Shown here: in pieces, positions 27,190 through 36,146 of the stretch
How positions within the stretch are numbered: position 1 is the first letter of the stretch
How the letters are laid out: each line of letters starts with the position of its first letter
Source of the DNA: Candidatus Poribacteria bacterium
GTDB lineage: Bacteria > Poribacteria > WGA-4E > UBA9662
Assembly (NCBI GenBank): GCA_030748495.1
Contig: JASMLX010000007.1
Coordinates: 1-64,000, forward strand
DNA: 64,000 nt
Reading direction: 5' to 3'
Position numbers and translations under genes: made by a program
Notes under the pieces: model-generated
Seen by the model: only the letters and a program-made list of their open reading frames with translations
Databases searched by the model: none
Told to the model about the DNA's origin: nothing

Positions 27190-29019
27190 TCATAAAAACG
27201 TCCCGCCCTGAAAATTTTCAATTCTAAATATCAGGATGACGATTCCGACCAGTGTCACCAGCGAGATCGACAGACCAAGATAGAACGATGTCGGGCGATA
27301 GGACAGCCGGATACGGTCAACACCAACCGCCTCCAACCGTAGCCCCAGCAGGCCGTCGGCATCGTATAACTCACCCGCATTGGTTCGCCAGCCTCGATGA
27401 TAATTTTGGTTGACGATGATGGTGGCCGGCCTGACGGATGGCGCTTGAATCCGGATTGAGTTAGGATGGATCTCGGCGCTCAAATCCAGAGTTGGATCTT
27501 CGGCTAAATAAACCTCTCCCCGGTAGTTTGGATTTGGGCCCAGGTTCCCTGACAAATCGATAAAGTATTTCGGTTGCGCCTTCTCTGCGATCGGAATCCC
27601 CGTATACCAGTCGATGGTACCGATGTTGCGGATCAGGCAGAAGTAGGTGATGGCTTCCAACGGTTCCTTCCGGTTTCGTGCTAGCCCGCTGCCTTGAAGT
27701 TGATAGTATTCGGTAGGGCTAAAATCAGGCGGTTGAAAGACGAAGGTCTTAGCCTGCACCTGATAGTTCTGCGGGATCAGAAACAGGAGCAGGAACGAAA
27801 TCAGAACCAGACTCAATAGGTTCTCCAACCAACGCCACTTGAGCCGGGTCAAGAGCCAGAAGAATTGACCTGATCCTGCTGCCACGACAAAGGCTAGATG
27901 ATAACTGAAATATTTATAAGGTCGATAAAGGGAGCTGAAAACAGGGAGGTTCCACAGCAATTTGAGCAGGTCGAAGGGGGCGTGATGGGCTAAAATCAAC
28001 CAACTGAATATAAGCAGTAGGATCAGCCACGGGACCGCACGTCGCCAGAAGCAGATCACCGACAAACCAAAGAGAGAGACAGGCAAGGCTCCAGCCGTCA
28101 CCAATCCAACCCGGCCTTTCCAGGCAATCATCTCCTGCCACAGCTGTTCCCACGGATAAGCAAAAATCCCACTGGGCGCATACGCTCGGGTGCCGTAATA
28201 GAGATCCAGGTTCATCAATCCGCCTTTGGATTGGATTAGCGCCAGAGCCGGTAGGTAACGCACCGCCCCCAGCAAAAAGGTCAGAATAACGACGCCGATC
28301 AGTGTCGCTAACGGTCGCCAGTCCTGGCCGGCTTCTACCGATTCAAAAATATTGAAGATCGGTATCCAGTGCAACAGACAGACCAGACTCAGGAAGAAGA
28401 TCACCATTAGTGCGTTATGTTTGCCGTCCGAAAGCATGGTATACAGTACCAGGGGAAAGATGAGAAGTAGCGTGGTCTGACGACGGGAGATGACCAGTAT
28501 CAGGCAAAGGGGCAGAAACATGGCATAGGCTTCGTTGGGATTGCCGTCCAGAATCCGCAACGGCAAGAATAGGCTTAGCCCAAAGGCCAGTCCCGAAAAG
28601 AGCGCTCCCCAACGGGTGTAGCCGAAGACATTTCGGGTCAGCGCATACATCCCCAAACCACCGACCTGAAGTGCTAGAAAGACGATCACCTTCAGTCCAT
28701 AGACTGCACCAAAGGTCAGGGTCAGCAGAATTAGGGGGTTGAGGGTAGGATCTTCGGGATCCCCGATGGTCGGGAACCCACCGCCAAACCAGTGGGAGCG
28801 GAGCGGATATTGGTGGTGTTCGGCCAGGCTTTTTCGAACCGCCTCATGTCGTGCCGAATACTGATAAAAGTCGTTGTTGAAATTATGTAGGTCGCCGGAA
28901 GTCAAGGCCGGAAAAGAGACAACCGTGATGGCAACAAGGATAACCAGATAAGCTAGACTATCCCAACTTCGGATAGGCCACCAACGTGTCAAAAATGGAG
29001 CCATGTCGAGAATCTTCAA
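27190..29019 (-). CDS. Polytopic membrane protein, YfhO/GT-C-like
   Basis: 609 residues with about twelve predicted membrane segments (for example LAYLVILVAITVVSFPAL, VLYTMLSDGKHNALMVIFFL, LLSLVLISFLLLFLI). The first periplasmic loop contains FNNDFYQYSARHE and HWFGGGFPTIGDPEDPTLNP, resembling the Asp-containing loop 1 of GT-C glycosyltransferases and YfhO-type proteins. A soluble C-terminal part (residues 430-580) with IIVNQNYHRGWRTNAG matches the small beta domain of YfhO-like proteins, and a final helix follows. The likely role is lipid-linked sugar transfer or envelope glycosylation. It is not linked to other envelope genes here. Confidence 0.7.
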   Translation of the reverse strand: MKILDMAPFLTRWWPIRSWDSLAYLVILVAITVVSFPALTSGDLHNFNNDFYQYSARHEAVRKSLAEHHQYPLRSHWFGGGFPTIGDPEDPTLNPLILLTLTFGAVYGLKVIVFLALQVGGLGMYALTRNVFGYTRWGALFSGLAFGLSLFLPLRILDGNPNEAYAMFLPLCLILVISRRQTTLLLIFPLVLYTMLSDGKHNALMVIFFLSLVCLLHWIPIFNIFESVEAGQDWRPLATLIGVVILTFLLGAVRYLPALALIQSKGGLMNLDLYYGTRAYAPSGIFAYPWEQLWQEMIAWKGRVGLVTAGALPVSLFGLSVICFWRRAVPWLILLLIFSWLILAHHAPFDLLKLLWNLPVFSSLYRPYKYFSYHLAFVVAAGSGQFFWLLTRLKWRWLENLLSLVLISFLLLFLIPQNYQVQAKTFVFQPPDFSPTEYYQLQGSGLARNRKEPLEAITYFCLIRNIGTIDWYTGIPIAEKAQPKYFIDLSGNLGPNPNYRGEVYLAEDPTLDLSAEIHPNSIRIQAPSVRPATIIVNQNYHRGWRTNAGELYDADGLLGLRLEAVGVDRIRLSYRPTSFYLGLSISLVTLVGIVILIFRIENFQGGTFL

Positions 29020-29355
29020 TTAGCCGAGGACCCTTGGCCCCAACCCTTCGACATATCGCGACCAGCACTCGAAGGGGCTTCCACTCATACATCGGTTCCT
29101 GGATTGAAGATGGAAATCCGGGATAATAACCTTAGTAAATAGTATAAATAGTAGCCATTCCTTCCTTCAGCATCAGGCTACCAGCATTCCTACCAGGAAT
29201 TTCTACAGACCCAGTTCAACGGAATTACAGGTCAAGACGACCAGTAAAAGTACAAAAGTAATAGACCAATCCCTTGCATGATATTTTCTCTATCTTAGAC
29301 CGACGTAAATTTTATGTCGCGTTCATTTTTCAGCTCGACAATTCACAGCTAGACC
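29020..29355. other. Intergenic region, nothing recognised
   Basis: 336 bases separating the membrane protein gene from the oxidoreductase pair. I find no gene, hairpin with T-run or known repeat here. Confidence 0.4.
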
Positions 29356-30426
29356 TTACCTGAAATCGGGAACGGCGACCGGCGTCCCACCGTTGGCGAT
29401 CGATTCTTCTGATACTAACCCTGGAACGGTGAAATCCAGGGCACGGTAGACGTTTAGGGGAGGTGGTGTGCCGTTAAGGAGGGCGTCGATAAAGTCTCTC
29501 AATTCGAAGTATTCACCCGTGACGCCGGCGGCCTGGGCCTCGGCTGAAGGATTGGTCCATCGATCGGGTAGAAATTCACTTTCAAAGTTGGAAAACGGTT
29601 GCCACGCTTCGCCTTCAATCGAGATCTTGGGTTGGTCACCGAATCCTCGTGTTCCCTCGTAACAGGCTTTGGTGCCTTGAAGACTAAAGTAGCTGTTGGC
29701 TGGGCGAGTAGAGAGCATATCGATCCGGATCTTGATTAAGCAGTCACTCTCGGTTTTGCACAGCATCAGCACGGTATCTTCCATGGCGTGTTCAGGGTCG
29801 GTGTGTATGCCGGTACCCAAAGAGCAGACGCTCTTCACCCGTTCACCGAACCAGTCTAGCACCGGTCCCAGGCTATGGGTGGCATAGTTGCAGCGGTTGA
29901 CGCCCACCTGCCAGTAATACCGCCAGGTTGGATTTCCCTGTCCATCGTGGTGAAGAGATTTGATGTCGTGGACATACTCACCTTCACCGAAGTAGATGTC
30001 GCCAAAAACGCCCTGCTGGACCATATTACGAATCAGTATATTCGACTTTTGGTAGCAGAGATTTTCGGCCATCATATATTGGGCCGAACTGCTTTCGACC
30101 GCCTGCACTAATTCAGTACACTGATCCAGCGAAACCGCGGCCGTAACCTCGCTAATCACATGCTTACCCGCTTGCAGGGCCTGAACCGACTGGGGAACAT
30201 GCAGGTTCTCCGGCGTAGCCAAGACCACGATATCGACCTGATCCAGCAGGTCGTCGTAGTTGGTGAATCGTTGTTTGATCTGATACTGATCGCCAATCTG
30301 ATCCAGCGCGGACTGATCCAGATCGCAGATGGCGGTTACCTCTGTTTCTGCCATAGCGGCAAAGGGGCTAAAATAGGATCGACCTCGACCCGCGCCGACA
30401 ATCCCGATCCGAAATTTTTCACTCAT
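29356..30426 (-). CDS. Divergent Gfo/Idh/MocA oxidoreductase lacking the EKP lysine
   Basis: 356 residues with an N-terminal Rossmann loop GIVGAGRGRSYFSPFAAM. Where family members carry EKP, this one has HVISEVTAAVSLDQC, so the catalytic lysine is absent. The C-domain has NRCNYATHSLGPVLDWFGE, keeping the His and Asp region. It begins 11 bases after the stop of the upstream paralogue (30438-31439) and is certainly in the same operon. The missing lysine suggests a different reaction or a non-catalytic partner. Confidence 0.85.
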   Translation of the reverse strand: MSEKFRIGIVGAGRGRSYFSPFAAMAETEVTAICDLDQSALDQIGDQYQIKQRFTNYDDLLDQVDIVVLATPENLHVPQSVQALQAGKHVISEVTAAVSLDQCTELVQAVESSSAQYMMAENLCYQKSNILIRNMVQQGVFGDIYFGEGEYVHDIKSLHHDGQGNPTWRYYWQVGVNRCNYATHSLGPVLDWFGERVKSVCSLGTGIHTDPEHAMEDTVLMLCKTESDCLIKIRIDMLSTRPANSYFSLQGTKACYEGTRGFGDQPKISIEGEAWQPFSNFESEFLPDRWTNPSAEAQAAGVTGEYFELRDFIDALLNGTPPPLNVYRALDFTVPGLVSEESIANGGTPVAVPDFR

Positions 30427-30437
30427 CTTCGTTTCTC

Positions 30438-31439
30438 CTATTCCATTTTGGTAACTTTGACCGGTTGACCGGTTCTAGCCGACTCGACGCCCGCTACCAG
30501 CGCAGCAACGGTTTTTGCGCCCTCAATAACGTCAATCTGCGGTTTTGTCCCGTTGAGAACACAGCTCAGAAAGTGATCCACTACCGCCTCGATAGCATCA
30601 CCTTCGCTTGTCACCTCGATCGGTTCCGGTTCTCCCTGACGATAGATCCGGTCTCTCCAAATGGTGCCTTCGGTACCGTAAATGGAGAGAAGTCCCTCTC
30701 CCATGCCGTGGCCGCGACAGCCACTGCTAGCCAGAACCTTTCCCAGACATCCGTTCTCAAACTGAAAGGTGAAAATGTAACAGTCGTCCAGAGGGAAGTC
30801 TGGCAAGGTATCACCATTAGCGTAGGCGTGTACCTCCACGATTTCCGAATCGACCGTCCAGCGCAGAAGATCTAAGGGGTGGCATCCACCACCGATCAGA
30901 ATATTCTGCGGATTTTTGGGATCCGACCGCCAGGTCATCGGGGTATAGTAAGAGCGCATATCGTGGATGTAGCTGCCCTCGACGAAAAATGCGCGCCCGA
31001 TTTGCCCCTGATCGTAGATCTGCTTGATCCGCTGATAGATCGGTTGAAAACGCATGAATTGGCTGGCCATGAAGGTTAACCCCGTCTGCTTAACCTTCTG
31101 GACCAACGCGTGACAATCCTCCAGATTATCGGTTAGCGGTTTTTCACACAGGACATGCTTGCCGGCCTCCAAAGCGGCCAAGGCGTGTTCGGCATGCAGA
31201 TGGTCGGGGCTACAGACCATGGCAATATCAATCTGATCGTCAGCCAGCAGTTGACTGATGTCGGCATACTGCTGATAGGCTTTATCGGCAGATGAGACTT
31301 TGGCTTCGGTACCGTCAGGTGTGTTGTCAGTTTGGCAAAAGCCCATCATCTCGATTTGTAGGTGTTGACAAAACCCTTGAATATATCCATTTAAATGGAC
31401 ATCATCGCCAATGAAACCGACGCTTAAACGCTTCTTCAT
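30438..31439 (-). CDS. Gfo/Idh/MocA oxidoreductase with atypical nucleotide loop
   Basis: 333 residues. The EKP lysine is present (VLCEKPLTDNLEDCH) as are the preceding VCSPDHLHAEHALAALEAG and the C-domain segment GGGCHPLDLLRWTVDSE. The dinucleotide-binding loop, however, is GFIGDDVHLNGYIQGF instead of GxGxxG, so cofactor binding may be altered. GGAGAAC precedes the start. It is the first gene of a two-gene operon with the EKP-lacking paralogue, which suggests that the two proteins may work together. Confidence 0.85.
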   Translation of the reverse strand: MKKRLSVGFIGDDVHLNGYIQGFCQHLQIEMMGFCQTDNTPDGTEAKVSSADKAYQQYADISQLLADDQIDIAMVCSPDHLHAEHALAALEAGKHVLCEKPLTDNLEDCHALVQKVKQTGLTFMASQFMRFQPIYQRIKQIYDQGQIGRAFFVEGSYIHDMRSYYTPMTWRSDPKNPQNILIGGGCHPLDLLRWTVDSEIVEVHAYANGDTLPDFPLDDCYIFTFQFENGCLGKVLASSGCRGHGMGEGLLSIYGTEGTIWRDRIYRQGEPEPIEVTSEGDAIEAVVDHFLSCVLNGTKPQIDVIEGAKTVAALVAGVESARTGQPVKVTKME

Positions 31440-31737
31440 GCTTGTTCTCCTTTAATTTAGCACGGTAAAAGACTTTACCAAGTGGTCGAAAATTGTGTTA
31501 AAGACCTCAAAGTACGGTTCCAACCGGGCTAAACCATACACCTTAACTCAAGCTCAAGTCAAATCCAAGATACGGACAACCTGTTAGCTAAACTTGTTAG
31601 CGAAGCGACATCCTCAACTCGATAGCCAAACTAAGCCCATCGGCCTGAGATGGAAGCCATCTCATAGCTCAGCCTGGTGTCGATTCACCTCTCCTCAACT
31701 GGACACCAAAAGTACATGCACTAAGAACGCAAATACA

Positions 31738-32646
31738 TTAAGCATCGAGGTTTTTGCTGGTCGCTTTACGATAGCCGATAACAGAGAGGCTATTATCAGC
31801 ATCTATTTCAACAACTGCATAGGCGTTATTTTCTTCGCCCTCTCCCACCACCACTGCTTGAAGTGTATAGTAGTGGATACCATTAATACGGTTATACTGT
31901 CCCGCGTGTTGGTGACCATGAAAGACGGCCCGGACCTTTCCTGAGGCCTCCAGTAGGCCTCTGACTTCCGGCGCATTATTGATGTAGTGGGTGCCTACGC
32001 CATCCAACAGTTGGTGCACAAAAACGATAGTCGGAAACGAACTGGCATTCAACTGTTGTTTTAGCCAACCGAGTTGGTTAGCCGGAATATTGGCCTCGGT
32101 CCAGTCAAAGTTGCCGTGGTCGTAGGCCTCACCGTCAGAGCGAAAGTTGGCATCTAAGACGATAAACTGAAACCCGGCCAAACTAAAGTTGTAAAACGTT
32201 GCCTCTGGTGAAATGCCGGTATTGGTGGTCTCAGATAGAAACTGAGACTTGGAGATACTGTCCAGATCGTGGTTACCCAGTACATGATAGGTTCGTTCAA
32301 CACCGCTGCGGAAGACGTTTTCGATAGAGCGCAAATAAGAGAGCGTCAAGGTCTCATTTGGCGGACTGTCTTCATCCTTGAAGTCACCCAGTTCTATTAA
32401 AAAGTCGACCTGCTGTCGCTTCATGAAATCGACACACTCTTTGACTTTGGCCAGAGATTGACGATAGTAACGGCTTCCTTTGCTATCAACGTCGGCATAA
32501 TGCGGATCCGTTACCATACCAAAACGTAATTTAGGGGTTGTTGTGGCAGCATAAGTAGATGTTGAGATCACGGCGGCTCCAACGGTGGCTGACGATTTAA
32601 AAAAGTCTCTTCGGTTGATTATCCATTCTATGTTTTGTGAATCCAT
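31738..32646 (-). CDS. Tat-exported calcineurin-like metallophosphoesterase
   Basis: 302 residues. The N-terminus has the twin-arginine motif NRRDFFKSSATVGAAVIST, so export in folded form is likely. The five metallophosphoesterase blocks follow in order: MVTDPHYADVD, LIELGDFKD, HVLGNHDLD, VFVHQLLDG and VFHGHQHAGQYN, supplying all metal ligands. The family includes purple-acid-phosphatase-like and cyclic-nucleotide phosphodiesterase-like enzymes, and the exact substrate is not evident. It stands alone with a long repeat-containing gap upstream. Confidence 0.9.
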   Translation of the reverse strand: MDSQNIEWIINRRDFFKSSATVGAAVISTSTYAATTTPKLRFGMVTDPHYADVDSKGSRYYRQSLAKVKECVDFMKRQQVDFLIELGDFKDEDSPPNETLTLSYLRSIENVFRSGVERTYHVLGNHDLDSISKSQFLSETTNTGISPEATFYNFSLAGFQFIVLDANFRSDGEAYDHGNFDWTEANIPANQLGWLKQQLNASSFPTIVFVHQLLDGVGTHYINNAPEVRGLLEASGKVRAVFHGHQHAGQYNRINGIHYYTLQAVVVGEGEENNAYAVVEIDADNSLSVIGYRKATSKNLDA

Positions 32647-32700
32647 ATCTTACATATTACCAGTTGAAAAATTACCAAACCCAGGACAGTGGTTGTGTGT

Positions 32701-33166
32701 CTAACCCCACCCCAACCCGCCCCTTACTAAGGGGAGGGAGCACGGGCGATATGTCGGGGAGAGAAAATCCAGTTTCGCCATGGTCAAATATCATAGACCT
32801 ACACTAATCCTATACCGTAGGAGCCAAGCAAACTTCGTCCCATTGGTTTTACCAGCAACTGGCTGTTGGTCATCGACCCACCTTTGATGATCGACTCCTC
32901 TGCTTTGCCCAAGTGGGCCAAATTATCAATATCTTATTGGGCCAAGCAGCCAACTTCTTCTCAATCATCATCTTAGCGCTACAACAATCGTTTTTGTCAC
33001 TCGAACATCCTCTCATCTGCTTGGTCCTTACAAACATATATACCATGTTTCCCTGCACCAAATATATAGGTCTCAAAACCAACATTATTGGCAGTACTTC
33101 ATGGACGTTCCGTCTACTCCTAACTCCCTCCCTTTACCAAGGGGAGGGCCGGGGTGAGGTTCTGCC
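32701..33166. repeat. Gene-free interval bounded by inverted GC-rich repeats
   Basis: CCCCAACCCGCCCCTTACTA followed by AGGGGAGGG near 32710-32737 recurs in inverted orientation at 33119-33166 (CCCTCCCTTTACCAAGGGGA then GGGCCGGGGTGAG). Each copy can fold on itself through CCCCTT/AAGGGG. The interior carries CCGTAGGAGCCAAGCAAA (32815-32832) and GGGCCAAGCAGCC (32939-32951), members of the dispersed repeat seen near 6.1, 56.9 and 60.6 kb. No credible gene is present. The interval may be a composite of two repeat families or a non-autonomous element. Confidence 0.6.
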
Positions 33167-33183
33167 TGCGGTAAGCCCCTCAA

Positions 33184-35935
33184 TCAAAACCGCATCGCCA
33201 ACCGAATGTTTGGTGATTGCGGGTTGGGCTTAGCGACAACCTCGAAACGGGGTGTGGGTGTCACCTGCTGGACAATGGAAGGTGACTTGAGCCTAGTCAA
33301 ATAGGTATGGGCCAAATTTACACCCCAAACCACCGCAACCCTGATGGCAAATGACCTCTCTGTAGATTGGGCCTTCTTGACCTGATTATAAAGGACTTTG
33401 GCTTCATCAAATCGTGGCTCATCAAATTCATCTGGAGTAAAGGCCTCTCTGTAAGTGCCAACAAGCGTATCGTAGTCAGCGATTGCTTTAGTCGCCTCCC
33501 GATGCGCATTTCGAAACCTCCAGACGGAGCCGGCCGCCGTTACCATAAAGACTGATCCCCAACCGCCCCGACCACCGTGGAATTGCCCCCAACCCGGCAC
33601 CAGCGAAGAGCTCCAGAGCATACCCATCCGACGTTTTATCCTGTAACCGGGTCTGAGTCGCAGGTCGAAAGAGAGATCTGTTTCGCCGTTGGGAGGAAGG
33701 GAAACGGCCTCCATTGGTTGGGTATATGCCGGTCCGCCACTCAATTGGATCGCATGCTCACCCGGTGGTAAATTAAGGGTGGAAGGCGTGGTGCCCATCC
33801 GCTGCTCGTTTACCATTACAGTTGCGCCGGAGGGAGACGAAGTCACACGCAGACTCGGTGGTGTTGGCAGGTCGAACCACACACTTTGATCACCCGGCGA
33901 AACCTCCACCGTTTTGGTTTCTGACGGTTGGTAATCGCCGTAATCGAGGCTAAAGCGTTTGCTCACTTTCACCTCATGTCTGCCTAAAGGGAGTTGGCTT
34001 TGGTCGAATGGGGTCGTGCCGACCCTCTGGCCGTCGATGAAAACGTCGGCCCGGGAAGGATTAGAACTGATAGATAGGCGTAGGGTGGGATAGACGAACT
34101 GCTTACTATTTTGCGCATAGACCTTGATCACGATGGCCAAGGTCTTGACCCCATTTCGGCTTTGCAAATTCAGGCGGGCGTGCAAACGGATCTCGACCGT
34201 CCCATTCTGCACCGAACTTTTCAGCTTCTTGGCTTGATCGACCGGCACAGCGAAATCCCACGAAGAGTCGCGCAACGGAGTATCCTGTTTCGTACTGATT
34301 GTGGCGTTGGGAAAGGTCTCCTCTTCAGCATCGTAGGCGCCCAGATCGAGATCGAGTTCCCCTTCATTAAAGACAGGATCGGCCTCGGTCAGCGGTTGCA
34401 GCGCCTGCTGGTAGGCCTCCTTTCTGGTCCGTACTTCGGCCTCCAGTTTGGAGCTAATCTGACGGACCTCGCGGTTATATCGGTTGGTGGCATCTCTCCC
34501 CCGCTGTTTGTCGCGATCGACACGTGCTTGATAGGCGACTTGCTTTTCGAACTCCCCCTTTCCAGGCGTGCGGATCCGTTGCGGTTTTGGGATGGCTGCG
34601 ATCTGTTCCTCGATCTCGCTTTCGACTTGCGGACGAACAGCATCAATCTGCAATCGGATCTGCTCCGCTTTATCCAAGGCTTCGCCCAATGACATCGAAG
34701 CGGCGCGTTCGGCCTCCCGTTTTCGGCGTTCGGCTTCGATCTGCCGCTGGAGACGTTCTTTCCTGGCCTGTTCCTGGCGTGCTTGTTGCCGCACCTCCTG
34801 ATCACGAATAGCTTGTAGTTCGCGTTGACGTGCCTCTTGCTGGCGTTGTTTCTTGGCTTGCTGCTCACGCATCTCCTCTGCCTCCTGGTCAGCTTTGGCC
34901 TGGCGCAGTCTATTCTCTAGCTCTGCTTGGCGGCGTTTGGTTTCGGCAATTTCAGTAGCATCCTGGCTTCGTTCCGCCCGATCGCGATCTTGTTGGATTT
35001 GTTGGAGTTGCGTTGCCAGGGACTCGGTTTCAGCGCTCAATCGAGACAGACGTTCCCCTTCACGGTTGGAGGTCAAAATAATCTGGCCCGAGACGTTGGC
35101 TCTCATGCGCGGATTCTGTTTTTTGCCGTTTTGAAACGCCCAGGTTTGAACCGATTTCGAGGTGTAGTTCGACGCTTCCGATGCGGAGACTACACCGTCC
35201 CCCGTTGTCGTCGGCGCGGCCACGCAGACCGTCGATCAGATATTTGGTGAAAATGCCGTGCCGCGATTTCGGATCCTCGTAAGCCACCTCATTGAGTCTG
35301 CACGACGACAGCATCACCCGCCCTTCTGCTTGCTGATCGATGAAATTGGCCAGATCATTCCCCATTTCGCCGCTACCCGACTTGTCTTTCCGCGCTCCAC
35401 TGTGGCAGGCGTCGAAAAACATGACCTAAATTTTGGCTTGAGTTCGATTCATGGTCCGATCGAAACGCGATCTAGCCACGGCGGTGTCTGCCACGATATT
35501 GCGTCGTGTGTCGCGAGTGAGAAAGTAACTTTCGTCCTCCTCCTCAATCCCGTGTCCGGAAAATAAAATGAAAATCGTGTCCTTTTGGTCTGCATTTTCC
35601 TCCAGCGATTTGAGGGCGACCAGAATGTCTTCCCGGTTCGGTTTTATCTCCGTGTCGTCGGTAATTAGACGGACGTTGCCTGTTTTAAATCCGCCGAAAT
35701 TTTCGTCGATCAGCAGCTCATACAGTTTTTTAGCATCGTTGACGGCGAAGCGGAGATCGGTAATACCGTCGTCGTTGTAGTCGTTGATGCCGATGATGAC
35801 GGCCCATTTGACACCGCCTGACTGGGTGGTGTAGCGATCCTTGACCTTGAAACCTTTATTGTCCTGGGCTAGTGTTAATCCGCTACAGATGGCGAAGATC
35901 GACACCGCCATGACAACGCTTTCCCAGTGCTGCAT
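33184..35935 (-). pseudogene. Exported caspase-like protein with coiled coil, two PEGA domains and DUF5683 tail; two lesions
   Basis: The start at 35935 (GGAG upstream) gives a signal peptide (VVMAVSIFAICSGLTLAQ) and then a caspase/peptidase C14 domain: VKWAVIIGINDYNDD, the catalytic His in ILFSGHGIEEED and the Cys in MFFDACHSGARK. A TAG at 35426-35428 interrupts the frame just before this Cys; the frame then continues unchanged. Near 35195 an extra G in a run of five shifts the frame; removing it gives DDNGDGVVSASEAS, an EF-hand-like junction. After this come a long Arg/Glu/Gln-rich coiled coil, two PEGA repeats (SSNPSRADVFIDGQRVGTTP; SSPSGATVMVNEQRMGTTP) and a C-terminal SSLVPGWGQFHGGRGGWG domain of DUF5683 type. 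About 917 residues in total. The reading frames downstream are long and clean, so the damage is recent or artefactual. Confidence 0.8.
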
Positions 35936-36146
35936 GGTCGTCATCTCCATTTCTATCATCTCTATTCGTCATTTTGAACTGAGTGTATCCCAATTCCGCT
36001 ACTTTTGCAACAGTCCAGACCAAAAAGCCATTAAGAATTACGCCTATAAGCCTATCTTATAAAACAGTAGTCTGGCAGGAGCAGAAAACGAAAGCTGCCA
36101 ACTTCTGGTCTGAGGCGAGTTTAGCTGCTAAACAGGGTAATTTTAC

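Noticed and set aside
34111..34692. Plus-strand open frame of 193 codons inside the caspase gene
   Set aside because: It is the antisense shadow of the charged coiled coil, which yields long antisense frames because of biased codon use.
825..35428. Idea that TAG is reassigned as a sense codon in this organism
   Set aside because: Two genes have a lone in-frame TAG, but TAG terminates the intact oxidoreductase at 15512-15514 and the PFL-like start region also meets TAG among other stops. GH5 is broken by TGA and the other genes by shifts. Two cases are not enough.
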